Assembly: GCA_024403215.1 (NCBI GenBank)
Contig: JAKSSJ010000001.1
Location: 1-59,498 of the forward strand
DNA from: Clostridia bacterium
Lineage (GTDB): Bacteria > Bacillota > Clostridia > Peptostreptococcales > Anaerovoracaceae
Direction of reading: 5' to 3'
Length of the DNA stretch: 59,498 bases
Within the stretch, counting starts at the first letter, position 1. Each line of letters begins with the position of its first letter. The notes under the pieces were generated by a model. That model ran no database searches, was not told where the DNA came from, and saw nothing but the letters and a program-made list of their open reading frames with translations. A program made the translations under genes and the position numbers. Shown here one piece after another: positions 51,024 through 58,317 of this stretch.

Positions 51024-53155
51024 TGGGCGATAATCAAAAAATGCAAAATAACGCTCAGCCTCAGGTTTCTGAGTCAGAGCAGTTTCAGATTAGAAAAGAA
51101 AAGCTTCTTGCGCTTCAGGCTGCAGGAAAGGATCCTTATGTAATCACTAAGTTTGATCAGAACAACTTTTCAAAGAATATTAAAGAAGAGTTTGCTTCTT
51201 TAGAACCAGAAGAGCACACAGGCAAGGAATTTAATCTTGCTGGAAGACTCATGAGCAAGCGCGTTATGGGTAAGGCTTCTTTTGCTGGACTTAGAGACGA
51301 CAGAGGAGATATTCAGCTTTACGTTACAAGAGATAATCTTGGAGAAGAAGACTACGCTGATTTTAAGAAATTAGACATCGGTGATGTAGTTGGAGTAACA
51401 GGCGAAGTATTTAAGACAAAGACAGGTGAAATCTCTGTTAGTGTTAAGAAGCTCTCGCTTCTTTCAAAGTGCCTACATCCACTTCCAGAAAAGTTCCACG
51501 GCCTTACAGACCTAGAGCAACGCTACAGAAACAGAAGCGTGGACCTCATTGTAAATCCAGAGGTTAAGGAAACGTTTAAAAAGCGTAGCGCTATTATCAA
51601 TGAGATAAGAGCTTATCTTAATGAGAGAGATTATCTTGAAGTTGAAACACCAATTTTAAATCCTATTGAAATTGGTGCATCTGCAAGACCTTTCGTAACT
51701 CACCACAATACTTTAGATATTGATATGTTCCTTCGTATTGAAACGGAGCTTTATCTAAAAAGACTCATTGTTGGTGGTATTGACAGAGTATATGAAATTG
51801 GTCGTATCTTCAGAAACGAAGGTATGGATAGAAAGCATAATCCAGAGTTTACTTCAATTGAACTTTATCAGGCCTACACTGATTTTGAGGGCATGATGAA
51901 TTTAGTTGAGGAGCTATTCAAAAGGCTCGCAGATAAGGTTTGCGGAACAAGACAGATTCCTTACGGAGATCTTACAATTGACTTTGACAATTGGACAAGA
52001 ATGACTATGAAGGAAGCTGTAAAGAAATATTCCGGCGTTGATTACGATGATTGGAAGACAGACGAGGATGCTATTAAGTCTGCCAAAGAGCATAAAGTTG
52101 AACTTCCAGAAGTTAAGACAAAGGGAAATATTCTTGCAGAATTCTTTGATGCGTTTGTTGAAGACAAGCTTATTCAGCCAACATTTATCTACGATTATCC
52201 AGTAGATATTTCTCCATTGGCAAAGAGAAAGCCAACAGATCCAGAATTTACAGAGCGTTTTGAGTTCTTTATTAATGCAACAGAGTTTGGTAATGCATTC
52301 TCCGAGCTTAATAACCCTCTTGATCAAAGAGAAAGATTTGAAAGACAATTAAGAGAGCGCCTCGCAGTAGAGCCAGATTCAAGATGTGCTTTAGACGAGC
52401 CTTTCCTTGTTGCAATAGAAACTGCTATGCCTTGCACAGGTGGTCTTGGTATTGGAATTGACAGGCTCGTAATGCTTCTCACAAACAACCAGAACATTCA
52501 AGACGTACTGCTCTTCCCTACAATGAAGCCAGAAGGCGTTCAGGTAAAGGCTGCTCCTGTTAAAAAGGGTGAAGCACTTGTTTCGCCACTTACAAGGGAA
52601 CAGGCTTTAGAGCTTTTAAAGAAATATAACCAGGATCCATTCCACATTCGCCATGCACTTACAGTTGAAGGCGTAATGAGATGGTATGCAAAAGAACTTG
52701 GTCTTGCAGAGGAAGAAGAATTCTGGGGTCAGGTAGGTCTTCTGCATGATATTGATTTTGAAATGTGGCCAACAGAGCACTGCAAGAAGGCGCCAGAGCT
52801 TCTCAAAGAGGGCGGCGCAAGTGAAGAGATGATTCATGCTGTATGTGCTCATGGATTTGGTCTTTGCTCAGATGTAGAGCCAACACTTCTTATGGAAAAG
52901 GTTCTCTTTGCAGCAGATGAACTTACAGGACTTATTTGGTCTTATGCGTTGATGCGTCCTGAAAAGTCTTGCGAAGGAATGGAGCTTAAGAGTTTAAAGA
53001 AGAAATTCAAGGACAAGAAATTTGCAGCAGGCTGCAGCAGAGATGTAATTGCAGACGGCGCAGCAAAGCTTGGCTGGGAACTCGATGAACTCCTCGAAAA
53101 AACCATTTCCGCAATGCAATCCTGCGAAAAATTCGTAGAAGAAAGTTGCCACTAA
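51023..53155 (+). CDS. lysS: Lysine--tRNA ligase with C-terminal HD-domain extension
   Basis: 710 residues; class II LysRS is usually about 490-510. Residues 1-510 hold the OB-fold anticodon domain (FNLAGRLMSKRVMGKASFAGLRD) and the catalytic core (motif 2 FRNEGMDRKHNPEFTSIELYQ, motif 3 GGLGIGIDRLVMLL). After a KAAPVKKGEALVS linker, residues about 530-700 form a complete-looking HD hydrolase domain: HIRHALTVEGVM, GLLHDIDFEMWP, VCAHGFG and LFAADELTGLI. The HD His-Asp metal residues are present. The extra domain might act on a nucleotide or lysyl-derived compound, or regulate the synthetase. Confidence 0.93.
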   Translation: MGDNQKMQNNAQPQVSESEQFQIRKEKLLALQAAGKDPYVITKFDQNNFSKNIKEEFASLEPEEHTGKEFNLAGRLMSKRVMGKASFAGLRDDRGDIQLYVTRDNLGEEDYADFKKLDIGDVVGVTGEVFKTKTGEISVSVKKLSLLSKCLHPLPEKFHGLTDLEQRYRNRSVDLIVNPEVKETFKKRSAIINEIRAYLNERDYLEVETPILNPIEIGASARPFVTHHNTLDIDMFLRIETELYLKRLIVGGIDRVYEIGRIFRNEGMDRKHNPEFTSIELYQAYTDFEGMMNLVEELFKRLADKVCGTRQIPYGDLTIDFDNWTRMTMKEAVKKYSGVDYDDWKTDEDAIKSAKEHKVELPEVKTKGNILAEFFDAFVEDKLIQPTFIYDYPVDISPLAKRKPTDPEFTERFEFFINATEFGNAFSELNNPLDQRERFERQLRERLAVEPDSRCALDEPFLVAIETAMPCTGGLGIGIDRLVMLLTNNQNIQDVLLFPTMKPEGVQVKAAPVKKGEALVSPLTREQALELLKKYNQDPFHIRHALTVEGVMRWYAKELGLAEEEEFWGQVGLLHDIDFEMWPTEHCKKAPELLKEGGASEEMIHAVCAHGFGLCSDVEPTLLMEKVLFAADELTGLIWSYALMRPEKSCEGMELKSLKKKFKDKKFAAGCSRDVIADGAAKLGWELDELLEKTISAMQSCEKFVEESCH

Positions 53156-53168
53156 AGTTGTCAACGAG

Positions 53169-53199
53169 GTTGTCAATGGGGTCAGACCCCATTGACAAG
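53169..53199. repeat. Dispersed palindromic repeat, copy 3
   Basis: Arm GTTGTCAATGGGGTC and arm AGACCCCATTGACAAG form a near-perfect palindrome 14 bp after the lysS stop. An extra half-site GTTGTCAAC sits at 53157-53165, directly after the stop codon. Confidence 0.85.
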
Positions 53200-53241
53200 T
53201 TTTCATAGAAGCCAGAAGCTTAAAGCTTGAAGGAATGAAAC

Positions 53242-53529
53242 ATGTTAACAGGAAAACAAAGAGCTTATCTAAAAAAGTTAGCCATTGATTTGGAGCCAAG
53301 TGTTTTCATCGGTAAGAATGAACTAACTGAAAACATCATAAAAGAAATGGACAATTATCTTGAAGCGCATGAGCTTGTAAAAGTGAAGCTGCAAGAAAGT
53401 GTTGAGATGTCTCCAAAAGATACGGCAAACGAGGCTGCCGAAAAGCTCGGCGCAGAATATGTCCAGGCCATCGGCCGCAAATTTGTCCTCTACCGCCCAA
53501 GCCAATCCAACAAACAGATAATCATTTAA
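53242..53529 (+). CDS. yhbY: YhbY-type RNA-binding protein (ribosome assembly)
   Basis: 95 residues. LTGKQRAYLKKLAIDLEPSVFIGKNELTENIIKEMDNYLEAHELVKVK is the CRM/YhbY domain; the GxxG-type loop appears as IGKNE, and QAIGRKFVLYRPS ends the domain. Associates with 50S precursors. Stands alone after lysS. Confidence 0.92.
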   Translation: MLTGKQRAYLKKLAIDLEPSVFIGKNELTENIIKEMDNYLEAHELVKVKLQESVEMSPKDTANEAAEKLGAEYVQAIGRKFVLYRPSQSNKQIII

Positions 53530-53530
53530 T

Positions 53531-53580
53531 TTGATTTCTATACGTGATTAGCGTATAATTGATATACGTTAATCACGTAT
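53531..53580 (+). promoter_or_regulatory. Toxin-antitoxin promoter with overlapping operator
   Basis: TTGATT (53531-53536), 17 bp and TATAAT (53554-53559). A 17-bp inverted repeat, ATACGTGATTAGCGTAT (53540-53556) and ATACGTTAATCACGTAT (53564-53580), matches at 16 of 17 positions and covers the -10. A textbook autorepression operator, presumably bound by the HTH antitoxin. Confidence 0.88.
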
Positions 53581-53601
53581 TTTATGTTAAGAGGAACAGA
53601 A

Positions 53602-53871
53602 ATGGAATATAAAATTGACATTAAAGAAATCAGAGTATGTGAAGGGTTGAGCCAGAATGCTTTTGCGGAAAAATACGGCATTCCTGTTCGAACACTACAA
53701 GAATGGGAGCAGAAGCGAAGTAAACCTCCTGCATATATTGATAAGCTCTTGCGGAGTGCATCTATGAATCAGCCATATCCTTCTATTGATGAATTGTTTG
53801 CATCATACGATGGAGATTATAAGGCAGCAGAAATGTCTTCTGGTGATATGGTCGGAAAGGAGCTGCTCTAA
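53602..53871 (+). CDS. Xre-like helix-turn-helix antitoxin
   Basis: 89 residues from ATG 53602, with GAGG upstream. A helix-turn-helix covers ICEGLSQNAFAEKYGIPVRTLQEWEQ-like sequence (VCEGLSQNAFAEKYGIP then VRTLQEWEQ). The acidic C-terminus (IDELFASYDGDYKAAEMS) is suited to blocking the toxin. The stop overlaps the toxin start by one base (TAATG). Likely represses its own promoter through the inverted repeat upstream. Confidence 0.87.
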   Translation: MEYKIDIKEIRVCEGLSQNAFAEKYGIPVRTLQEWEQKRSKPPAYIDKLLRSASMNQPYPSIDELFASYDGDYKAAEMSSGDMVGKELL

Positions 53872-54209
53872 TGAACTTTCAGCCTAAGTCCGGAGATATT
53901 ATCTGGATTGATTTAGATCCTCAGAGTGGTCATGAACAAAAAGGAAGAAGACCAGTATTAATTGTGTGGGGCAATTCGGCTTTAAAACACGTGCCGGGAT
54001 TGGCTCAGGTTTGTGCTATCAGTAATACTGATAATGGGTTCCCTTTGCATGTGGCGCTTGATGATGAAAGTAAGAATACAACAGGATTTGTTCTTTGCGA
54101 ACAGAATAAAGTACTAGACCTCAATGCAAGAAATGCAAAGTACAAAGACTGTGTATCTGATAAGGTTTTACAGCAAGTTAAAAATATACTAAAAGCTATG
54201 CTTGATTAG
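53871..54209 (+). CDS. MazF/PemK-family mRNA interferase toxin
   Basis: 112 residues, the family length. PKSGDIIWIDLDPQSGHEQKGRRPVLIV holds the conserved GD(I)xW and Q..RPVLV region with the catalytic Arg. VCAISNTDNGFPLHV and TTGFVLCEQNKVLDLNARN match MazF strands. Cuts mRNA at specific sites; the target sequence cannot be predicted. The paired antitoxin is an HTH protein rather than the usual MazE. Confidence 0.9.
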   Translation: MNFQPKSGDIIWIDLDPQSGHEQKGRRPVLIVWGNSALKHVPGLAQVCAISNTDNGFPLHVALDDESKNTTGFVLCEQNKVLDLNARNAKYKDCVSDKVLQQVKNILKAMLD

Positions 54210-54222
54210 GAAAGGTGTAAAA

Positions 54223-54840
54223 ATGAGAACAATAGCAGAAAGAAAAAGAGCTGCAAAAGCGAATCTTGGTAACGGTATTTTTTCAGCAAATTGGATGAGC
54301 GGTGTGCTCGTTAATTTAGTTCTTTGGGGAATCACAGGCGCAGTCGGCAGTTTTTCCTTAGGAATTTTATCTGTTATAGTGCTTGGACCTATAGCATGCG
54401 GCGTTAATGCTTGTTATCTTAAAAACGCAAGAGATAAGCAAAAGATGGACGTTGCAAATATGTTCGCACCGTTTAATGTTGACTTCGGCGGAACGGTTTT
54501 GCTTGGACTTTTGACAGATGTGTTTGTTGCACTTTGGTCATTACTCTTTGTTATTCCTGGCATTGTTAAGGCGTACGCTTATTCTATGTCATATTATATC
54601 AAGGCCGATCATCCTGAGTATGATTGGAGACAGTGCATGGACGAAAGCCAAAGGCTTATGAAAGGCCACAAGGGCGAGCTGTTTGTACAAGACCTTAGCT
54701 TCATCGGCTGGTCTTTTATTGGAGCACTGTGCGCTGGCGTAGGATTTTTGTGGGTTAATGCTTATGCAGATGCTACAAAGGCCGAGTTCTACCAAGACCT
54801 TATCGGAGCTTCCATTGCAACCAACTTTGACATATCTTAA
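54223..54840 (+). CDS. DUF975 family membrane protein
   Basis: 205 residues from ATG 54223, with AGGAAAGGTG upstream. RTIAERKRAAKANLGNGIFSANW is a typical N-terminus of DUF975 proteins. About five hydrophobic segments follow (VLVNLVLWGITGAVG, GILSVIVLGPIACGVNAC, LLGLLTDVFVALWSLLFVIPG, FIGWSFIGALCAGVGFLWV). YSMSYYIKADHPEYDWRQCMDESQRLMKGHKGELF is the conserved core. Function unknown. Confidence 0.85.
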   Translation: MRTIAERKRAAKANLGNGIFSANWMSGVLVNLVLWGITGAVGSFSLGILSVIVLGPIACGVNACYLKNARDKQKMDVANMFAPFNVDFGGTVLLGLLTDVFVALWSLLFVIPGIVKAYAYSMSYYIKADHPEYDWRQCMDESQRLMKGHKGELFVQDLSFIGWSFIGALCAGVGFLWVNAYADATKAEFYQDLIGASIATNFDIS

Positions 54841-54869
54841 AAAGTCTAGAGCTAAGCTCTAGACTTTTT
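54839..54869. terminator. Bidirectional terminator containing a stop codon
   Basis: AAAAAGTCTAGAGC (54839-54852) pairs perfectly with GCTCTAGACTTTTT (54856-54869). Poly-A/T flanks serve both strands. The stop codon of the minus-strand gene (54852-54854) is in the hairpin's stem-loop junction, so its last codons form the stem. Confidence 0.9.
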
Positions 54870-55892
54870 TCTTTTGATTACTATGATAAACGCAACTACT
54901 ATGATTAGTAAGACCAAGACAACTATTATTGGCGAAGCATCGCTAATTATAGTTGCGACTGCCAAATTGTTTGTTGTGATTATTACTGATTGATAGTCCT
55001 GTATATCGCCGAGATTGATGTTTTCACCTGTATCGGCATTGCGAACGCTTGCGTTTTTTGTATGAACAGAAGAGGATTTTTTTGAGTCTCCTGGGTAACC
55101 ATTGCCGCCGCTTCCGACTAATTTTTTTCCACCTTTTCCGCCGTAGAGTTCTAGCGTACCGCTAACCAAATCAACTTCACATGACTGAATCGCGCAGGCT
55201 CCATTGCCTCCATTGTTAGGGCCCTGTAAGGCTCTTTTGCTGCCACTGTCGCCACCTTGTCCGCCGTATGCTCTTATGGTGCTATTAAAAATATTGACGT
55301 TGGTATTTTCAATTGCTGCATATCCATCTTTTCCACATGCATCAAGAGGTGCTACACCTTTGGCTCCGGTCGCTCCAGTTATAGTAACATTGCAGCCGTA
55401 AACTGAAAATTCTTTTAAATCTATACCTGGTCCAAATGCGCAATTGTGAAATCCGTCTATCACCGCTTTATCAGCGAACATTCCTTGTATTTCGAGATTG
55501 CAATTTCCGTACTGCACGCCATGAACGTGTAATTCTCCTTGGCGTGATCCGGGATGTTCTGTACCAAAGCCGCCTTGCACGCTTAAAGTTACTCCGTCGC
55601 CAATGACGATGTGAACTTCACCGTTGATTCTTACGCCGCCTGGTTGGAATGGTCCTATCGGGGCTTGCCCAATTGTACACGATTCTTCAACTATATACCA
55701 ATTGTTGTTAAGCTGGGTATAATCACAGTTTGATTTGTTGATTATAATGTAATCGTCTGGCAAGCTTTCTGAAATCATTTTAGTATACGTCTTGTTGCAA
55801 GTCATGTAATGAGTGACCCCGCCATAGGCATATACGTTAGTAACAGAAAGTAATAAAATTAGTATTAAAACTAATGGAAGAATTCTTTTCAT
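54852..55892 (-). CDS. Secreted glycine-rich, membrane-anchored surface protein
   Basis: 346 residues. Signal peptide KRILPLVLILILLLSVTNVYA. The body has short, evenly spaced strands with G-x-x-N/G turns (CNLEIQGMFADKAVIDG, NVNIFNSTIRAYGGQGG, VDLVSGTLELYGGKGG), suggesting a right-handed beta-helix, with Gly-rich loops. The C-terminal membrane span (IIVVLVLLIIVVAFIIVI) ends in KRKKSRA. There is no LPxTG motif, so it is anchored by the span. Six or more cysteines lie in the ectodomain. Possibly an adhesin or polysaccharide-binding protein; no family recognised. Confidence 0.75.
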   Translation of the reverse strand: MKRILPLVLILILLLSVTNVYAYGGVTHYMTCNKTYTKMISESLPDDYIIINKSNCDYTQLNNNWYIVEESCTIGQAPIGPFQPGGVRINGEVHIVIGDGVTLSVQGGFGTEHPGSRQGELHVHGVQYGNCNLEIQGMFADKAVIDGFHNCAFGPGIDLKEFSVYGCNVTITGATGAKGVAPLDACGKDGYAAIENTNVNIFNSTIRAYGGQGGDSGSKRALQGPNNGGNGACAIQSCEVDLVSGTLELYGGKGGKKLVGSGGNGYPGDSKKSSSVHTKNASVRNADTGENINLGDIQDYQSVIITTNNLAVATIISDASPIIVVLVLLIIVVAFIIVIKRKKSRA

Positions 55893-55962
55893 TGAGCCCT
55901 CTTTCTTCTTTTAATTATATTAATCATATTCTATTCTTTTCTATGGTTAACGTAAAGTGATA

Positions 55963-55973
55963 TGTGGTATAAT
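55963..55973 (+). promoter_or_regulatory. Extended -10 promoter of the 6S RNA candidate
   Basis: TGGTATAAT: TG, one base, then a perfect TATAAT at 55968-55973. The best -35 (TTAACG at 55947-55952) has poor spacing. Transcription would start at about 55980. Confidence 0.7.
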
Positions 55974-55979
55974 TAAGCT

Positions 55980-56145
55980 GCCTTGAAGCAGGCTGATTAA
56001 TTTTCCTACACTTGCTATATGGGATTTCGGACGTCTATTTTAGCATTATGTCAGGCCTCATTTTTCAGTGGAAGACAGAAGCTAGAAAGCAGAAAACCCA
56101 CCTGTTAATTAACAGGGAAAAGTGAAGGCCTCTTCAGGGCTTTTT
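55980..56145 (+). ncRNA. ssrS: 6S RNA candidate
   Basis: The 5' end GCCTTGAAG pairs with CTTCAGGGC near the 3' end (9 bp), extended by AGGCT with GGCCT. Further up the rod TTTTCC pairs with GGAAAA, TGGG with CCCA, TTTTAGC with GCTAGAA, and TGTC with GACA near the tip. In the 3' side of the central bubble is a small perfect hairpin CCTGTTAATTAACAGG. A long rod, an open central bubble with a small 3'-side hairpin and a closing terminal stem is the 6S layout. Size about 165 nt, with a T-run after it. 6S mimics an open promoter and holds sigma-A RNA polymerase. Found by hand-folding; no homology search was possible. Confidence 0.7.
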
Positions 56146-56184
56146 GTAAAAAAAGTAAGATTTATACACTTTTTAGGAGATATT

Positions 56185-56784
56185 ATGCGCAGAAGAGATA
56201 GAGAAGTAACAGATTTACATGAAATAAAACATATATTAGATACTGGAAAGACGCTACATCTTGGTTTAGTTGATGATGGGAAGCCTTATGTTGTTCCAAT
56301 GAACTTTGGTTATGCTTTCGAAAATGACAGGCTTGTATTCTATGTGCATGGTGCTCTAGAAGGTAGGAAGTTAGATATCATCAGAAAAAACTCAGCATGC
56401 TGTGTGCAAATAGAATGTGATGTTAAGCCATTTGAAGGAAGCGTGGCATGCCAGTACGGTGTCAGCTATTATTCATTAGATGGTTTTGGCACAGCAAAAA
56501 TCGTAGACGATCCTCAAGAAAAGATGAAGGCTCTAAGCATTCTAATGAAGACGCAAACCTCCAAAGATTTTGAGTTTAACGAAAAACTTGTATCAGTGGT
56601 TAGCGTCATTCGGATTGAATGTGATTACTATACAGCAAAACACAGACCACTACCTGGGGCCATCAAAGCCGCTCCCCTTAATAGCAAGTGGAATCATTCT
56701 TTGGAAAGTCTAAATAATTTCTCTGAGGACTTTATGCAAGAAAGGCCAGATCAGCCACGCAGTGAAGAAAGAAATTCATTATAA
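56185..56784 (+). CDS. Pyridoxamine 5'-phosphate oxidase-like (NimA-type) flavoprotein
   Basis: 199 residues from ATG 56185, with TAGGAGA upstream; the longer frame runs into the 6S candidate. MRRRDREVTDLHEIKHILDTG, then LHLGLVDDGKPYVVPMNFGYAFENDRLVFYVHGA and GRKLDIIRKNSACCVQIE match the split-barrel flavin-binding family that includes 5-nitroimidazole reductases. Substrate unknown. Confidence 0.88.
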   Translation: MRRRDREVTDLHEIKHILDTGKTLHLGLVDDGKPYVVPMNFGYAFENDRLVFYVHGALEGRKLDIIRKNSACCVQIECDVKPFEGSVACQYGVSYYSLDGFGTAKIVDDPQEKMKALSILMKTQTSKDFEFNEKLVSVVSVIRIECDYYTAKHRPLPGAIKAAPLNSKWNHSLESLNNFSEDFMQERPDQPRSEERNSL

Positions 56785-56785
56785 A

Positions 56786-56813
56786 AAATCAACGGGTTAG
56801 TTCCCGTTGATTT
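56786..56813. terminator. Bidirectional terminator with a stop codon in its loop
   Basis: AAATCAACGGG (56786-56796) pairs perfectly with CCCGTTGATTT (56803-56813). The six-base loop contains the TAA of the minus-strand DUF4230 gene (56797-56799), so the coding sequence ends inside the hairpin. Confidence 0.88.
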
Positions 56814-57399
56814 GTAAATTGTAGCCACCAACAACTACATATTGATTCATGAATGCGGCAATTACCTTTTTGGCATTGTCTTCTGCCTTAGTTAAAAGGC
56901 CTGCGGAGATTGCATCGGTCTCCGCTTTTTCTTTTATTGTTTGCTCGGCAGCGTTTGCATCAACCGGTGTAATTGGATTAAACAGATTGTTGTGCTCGTC
57001 AAGCATTTCGTAAGAGCCGTTATTAATTTCATTACTAATTATTTTGGCGCCAGAAATGCTCACGCTAATTGTCTTACTTTCTTCATCTACATCAACTTTG
57101 ATATTTCCAAAATCAACTCCAGCCTTAATAACTCCGCTGCACTTGATGATAAAACTCTTTTTGGTCAAAGGAATATTAAAGTCCTTAAAAGTTTTTTGAT
57201 CCTGGAATGTTTCTACTGATGTATACAAATATTCTTCAGTCGCGAGCTGTGCAATATCTGCCAACCCACTTTTGATTGTATCAACGCTTAGGCTTTGTTT
57301 GTTGCCAAAAAGAGACTCGTTGGTATAAAGCTTAAACCCCAACACAGCAACAACTACGAGCAATATTACAATTATTATTTTATATACCGTTTTCATCAT
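56797..57399 (-). CDS. DUF4230 membrane-anchored protein
   Basis: 200 residues. One N-terminal span (YKIIIVILLVVVAVLGFKL) and an extracellular domain: LADIAQLATEEYLYTSVE, KSFIIKCSGVIKAGVDFGNIKV, KTISVSISGAKIISNEIN, and the long helix EQTIKEKAETDAISAGLLTKAEDNA match DUF4230. Function unknown. Starts MM, with GGTGG upstream. Confidence 0.88.
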   Translation of the reverse strand: MMKTVYKIIIVILLVVVAVLGFKLYTNESLFGNKQSLSVDTIKSGLADIAQLATEEYLYTSVETFQDQKTFKDFNIPLTKKSFIIKCSGVIKAGVDFGNIKVDVDEESKTISVSISGAKIISNEINNGSYEMLDEHNNLFNPITPVDANAAEQTIKEKAETDAISAGLLTKAEDNAKKVIAAFMNQYVVVGGYNLQINGN

Positions 57400-57430
57400 T
57401 CACCACCTACAAAATGTTTATGTTGTTAAT

Positions 57431-57461
57431 GTTGTCAACGGGGTCTGACCCCGTTGACAAC
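57431..57461. repeat. Dispersed palindromic repeat, copy 4 (perfect)
   Basis: GTTGTCAACGGGGTC, one central T, then GACCCCGTTGACAAC: perfect 15 + 1 + 15 palindrome. It lies 7 bp after the stop of the 36-aa peptide gene (minus strand). Confidence 0.88.
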
Positions 57462-57468
57462 TTTCACC

Positions 57469-57579
57469 TCACTTGCCGTTTTTGATGAAATGTCTAAAAG
57501 CAAAGAAGATGAGTGTGCAATCGATGATTGCTGCACAAATTAATATTACTAATGGTAATCCTGATATATCCTTAATCAT
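57469..57579 (-). CDS. Small membrane peptide (36 aa)
   Basis: The frame from ATG 57577-57579 to TGA 57469-57471 gives MIKDISGLPLVILICAAIID then CTLIFFAFRHFIKNGK, one membrane span with a basic tail. A perfect AGGAGG lies six bases before the start, right at the upstream gene's stop codon. The strong binding site and close coupling make it likely to be expressed. No family known to me. Confidence 0.7.
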   Translation of the reverse strand: MIKDISGLPLVILICAAIIDCTLIFFAFRHFIKNGK

Positions 57580-57589
57580 GTCGTGCCTC

Positions 57590-58240
57590 CTATATCCATC
57601 CGATAAATGCGCAAATTACGATAAGAATCACGTCGAATCCTAAAATGCCGCCAACAATTTTTATACTGTTTTTGATTTCCTTTTGATCATATACAAGGAA
57701 AGCAGCGGAGAAGAATGGTAAGTATCCAATGATCCATAATACCCATGGACATGATCTTTGCCAGAACGACCACTCCCAAGTAAGTAGTCCGCAATAATTC
57801 AAGAAACATTCAACAATTACTGCTGCAGTTGTTAAGATGCAGGCAACAACAATTCTGTTGTTTATGCCGAAGATTTTTTTCTTTGGGTCGTCAGGCAGAT
57901 TGTGACATGCCATAATGCCCATGATAAAGAACATCATTGATATTTCTACGTTGTAGCCAATCATAAGCAGCCATGCAGTATTGCCTACACCAACTGGCGT
58001 GCCCCATACTGGTGCCCAGCCGCTGGAGAAACAAATCATTGAGTTCCAAATTTCATTAAAGATGTCAACGCCCCAGAGCGCAAAGCCTGCAAGCACTGCT
58101 TTGTAATTCTTTTCATGAATTTCTTTTGCAGCAATATACAGCACTATTACGAAAAGTGGCACTACATACCAGTGCATTGTTTGTGATGGGTGACGCAAAA
58201 TTGTAAGCGCCGACTGAGTATACTCAGAAAATCCTTCCAT
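57590..58240 (-). CDS. Multi-span membrane protein of unknown function
   Basis: 216 residues from the ATG at 58240, with TTGGAGG six bases upstream (an earlier TTG is the binding site itself). About six to seven hydrophobic spans with many Trp (WYVVPLFVIVLYIAAKEI, WGVDIFNEIWNSMICFSSGW, WLLMIGYNVEISMMFFIMGIM, WVLWIIGYLPFFSAAFLV). I do not recognise the family. It is followed by the 36-aa membrane peptide, perhaps a partner. Confidence 0.75.
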   Translation of the reverse strand: MEGFSEYTQSALTILRHPSQTMHWYVVPLFVIVLYIAAKEIHEKNYKAVLAGFALWGVDIFNEIWNSMICFSSGWAPVWGTPVGVGNTAWLLMIGYNVEISMMFFIMGIMACHNLPDDPKKKIFGINNRIVVACILTTAAVIVECFLNYCGLLTWEWSFWQRSCPWVLWIIGYLPFFSAAFLVYDQKEIKNSIKIVGGILGFDVILIVICAFIGWI

Positions 58241-58284
58241 ACATGCCTCCAAAAATACTTATCTTAAAACATTATCTACAATAT

Positions 58285-58315
58285 GTTGTCAATGGGGTCT
58301 GACCCCGTTGACAAC
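58285..58315. repeat. Dispersed palindromic repeat, copy 5
   Basis: GTTGTCAATGGGGTC, T, GACCCCGTTGACAAC; one mismatched pair. It lies 2 bp after the stop of yqeY (minus strand). Confidence 0.88.
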
Positions 58316-58317
58316 TT

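Noticed and set aside
55980..56145. Riboswitch or T-box for the flavoprotein gene
   Set aside because: No FMN, TPP or T-box core sequence is visible and the long rod with central bubble fits 6S better.
56122..56184. A longer start for the flavoprotein gene
   Set aside because: The extra codons lie in the 6S RNA 3' stem and terminator region; ATG 56185 has TAGGAGA.
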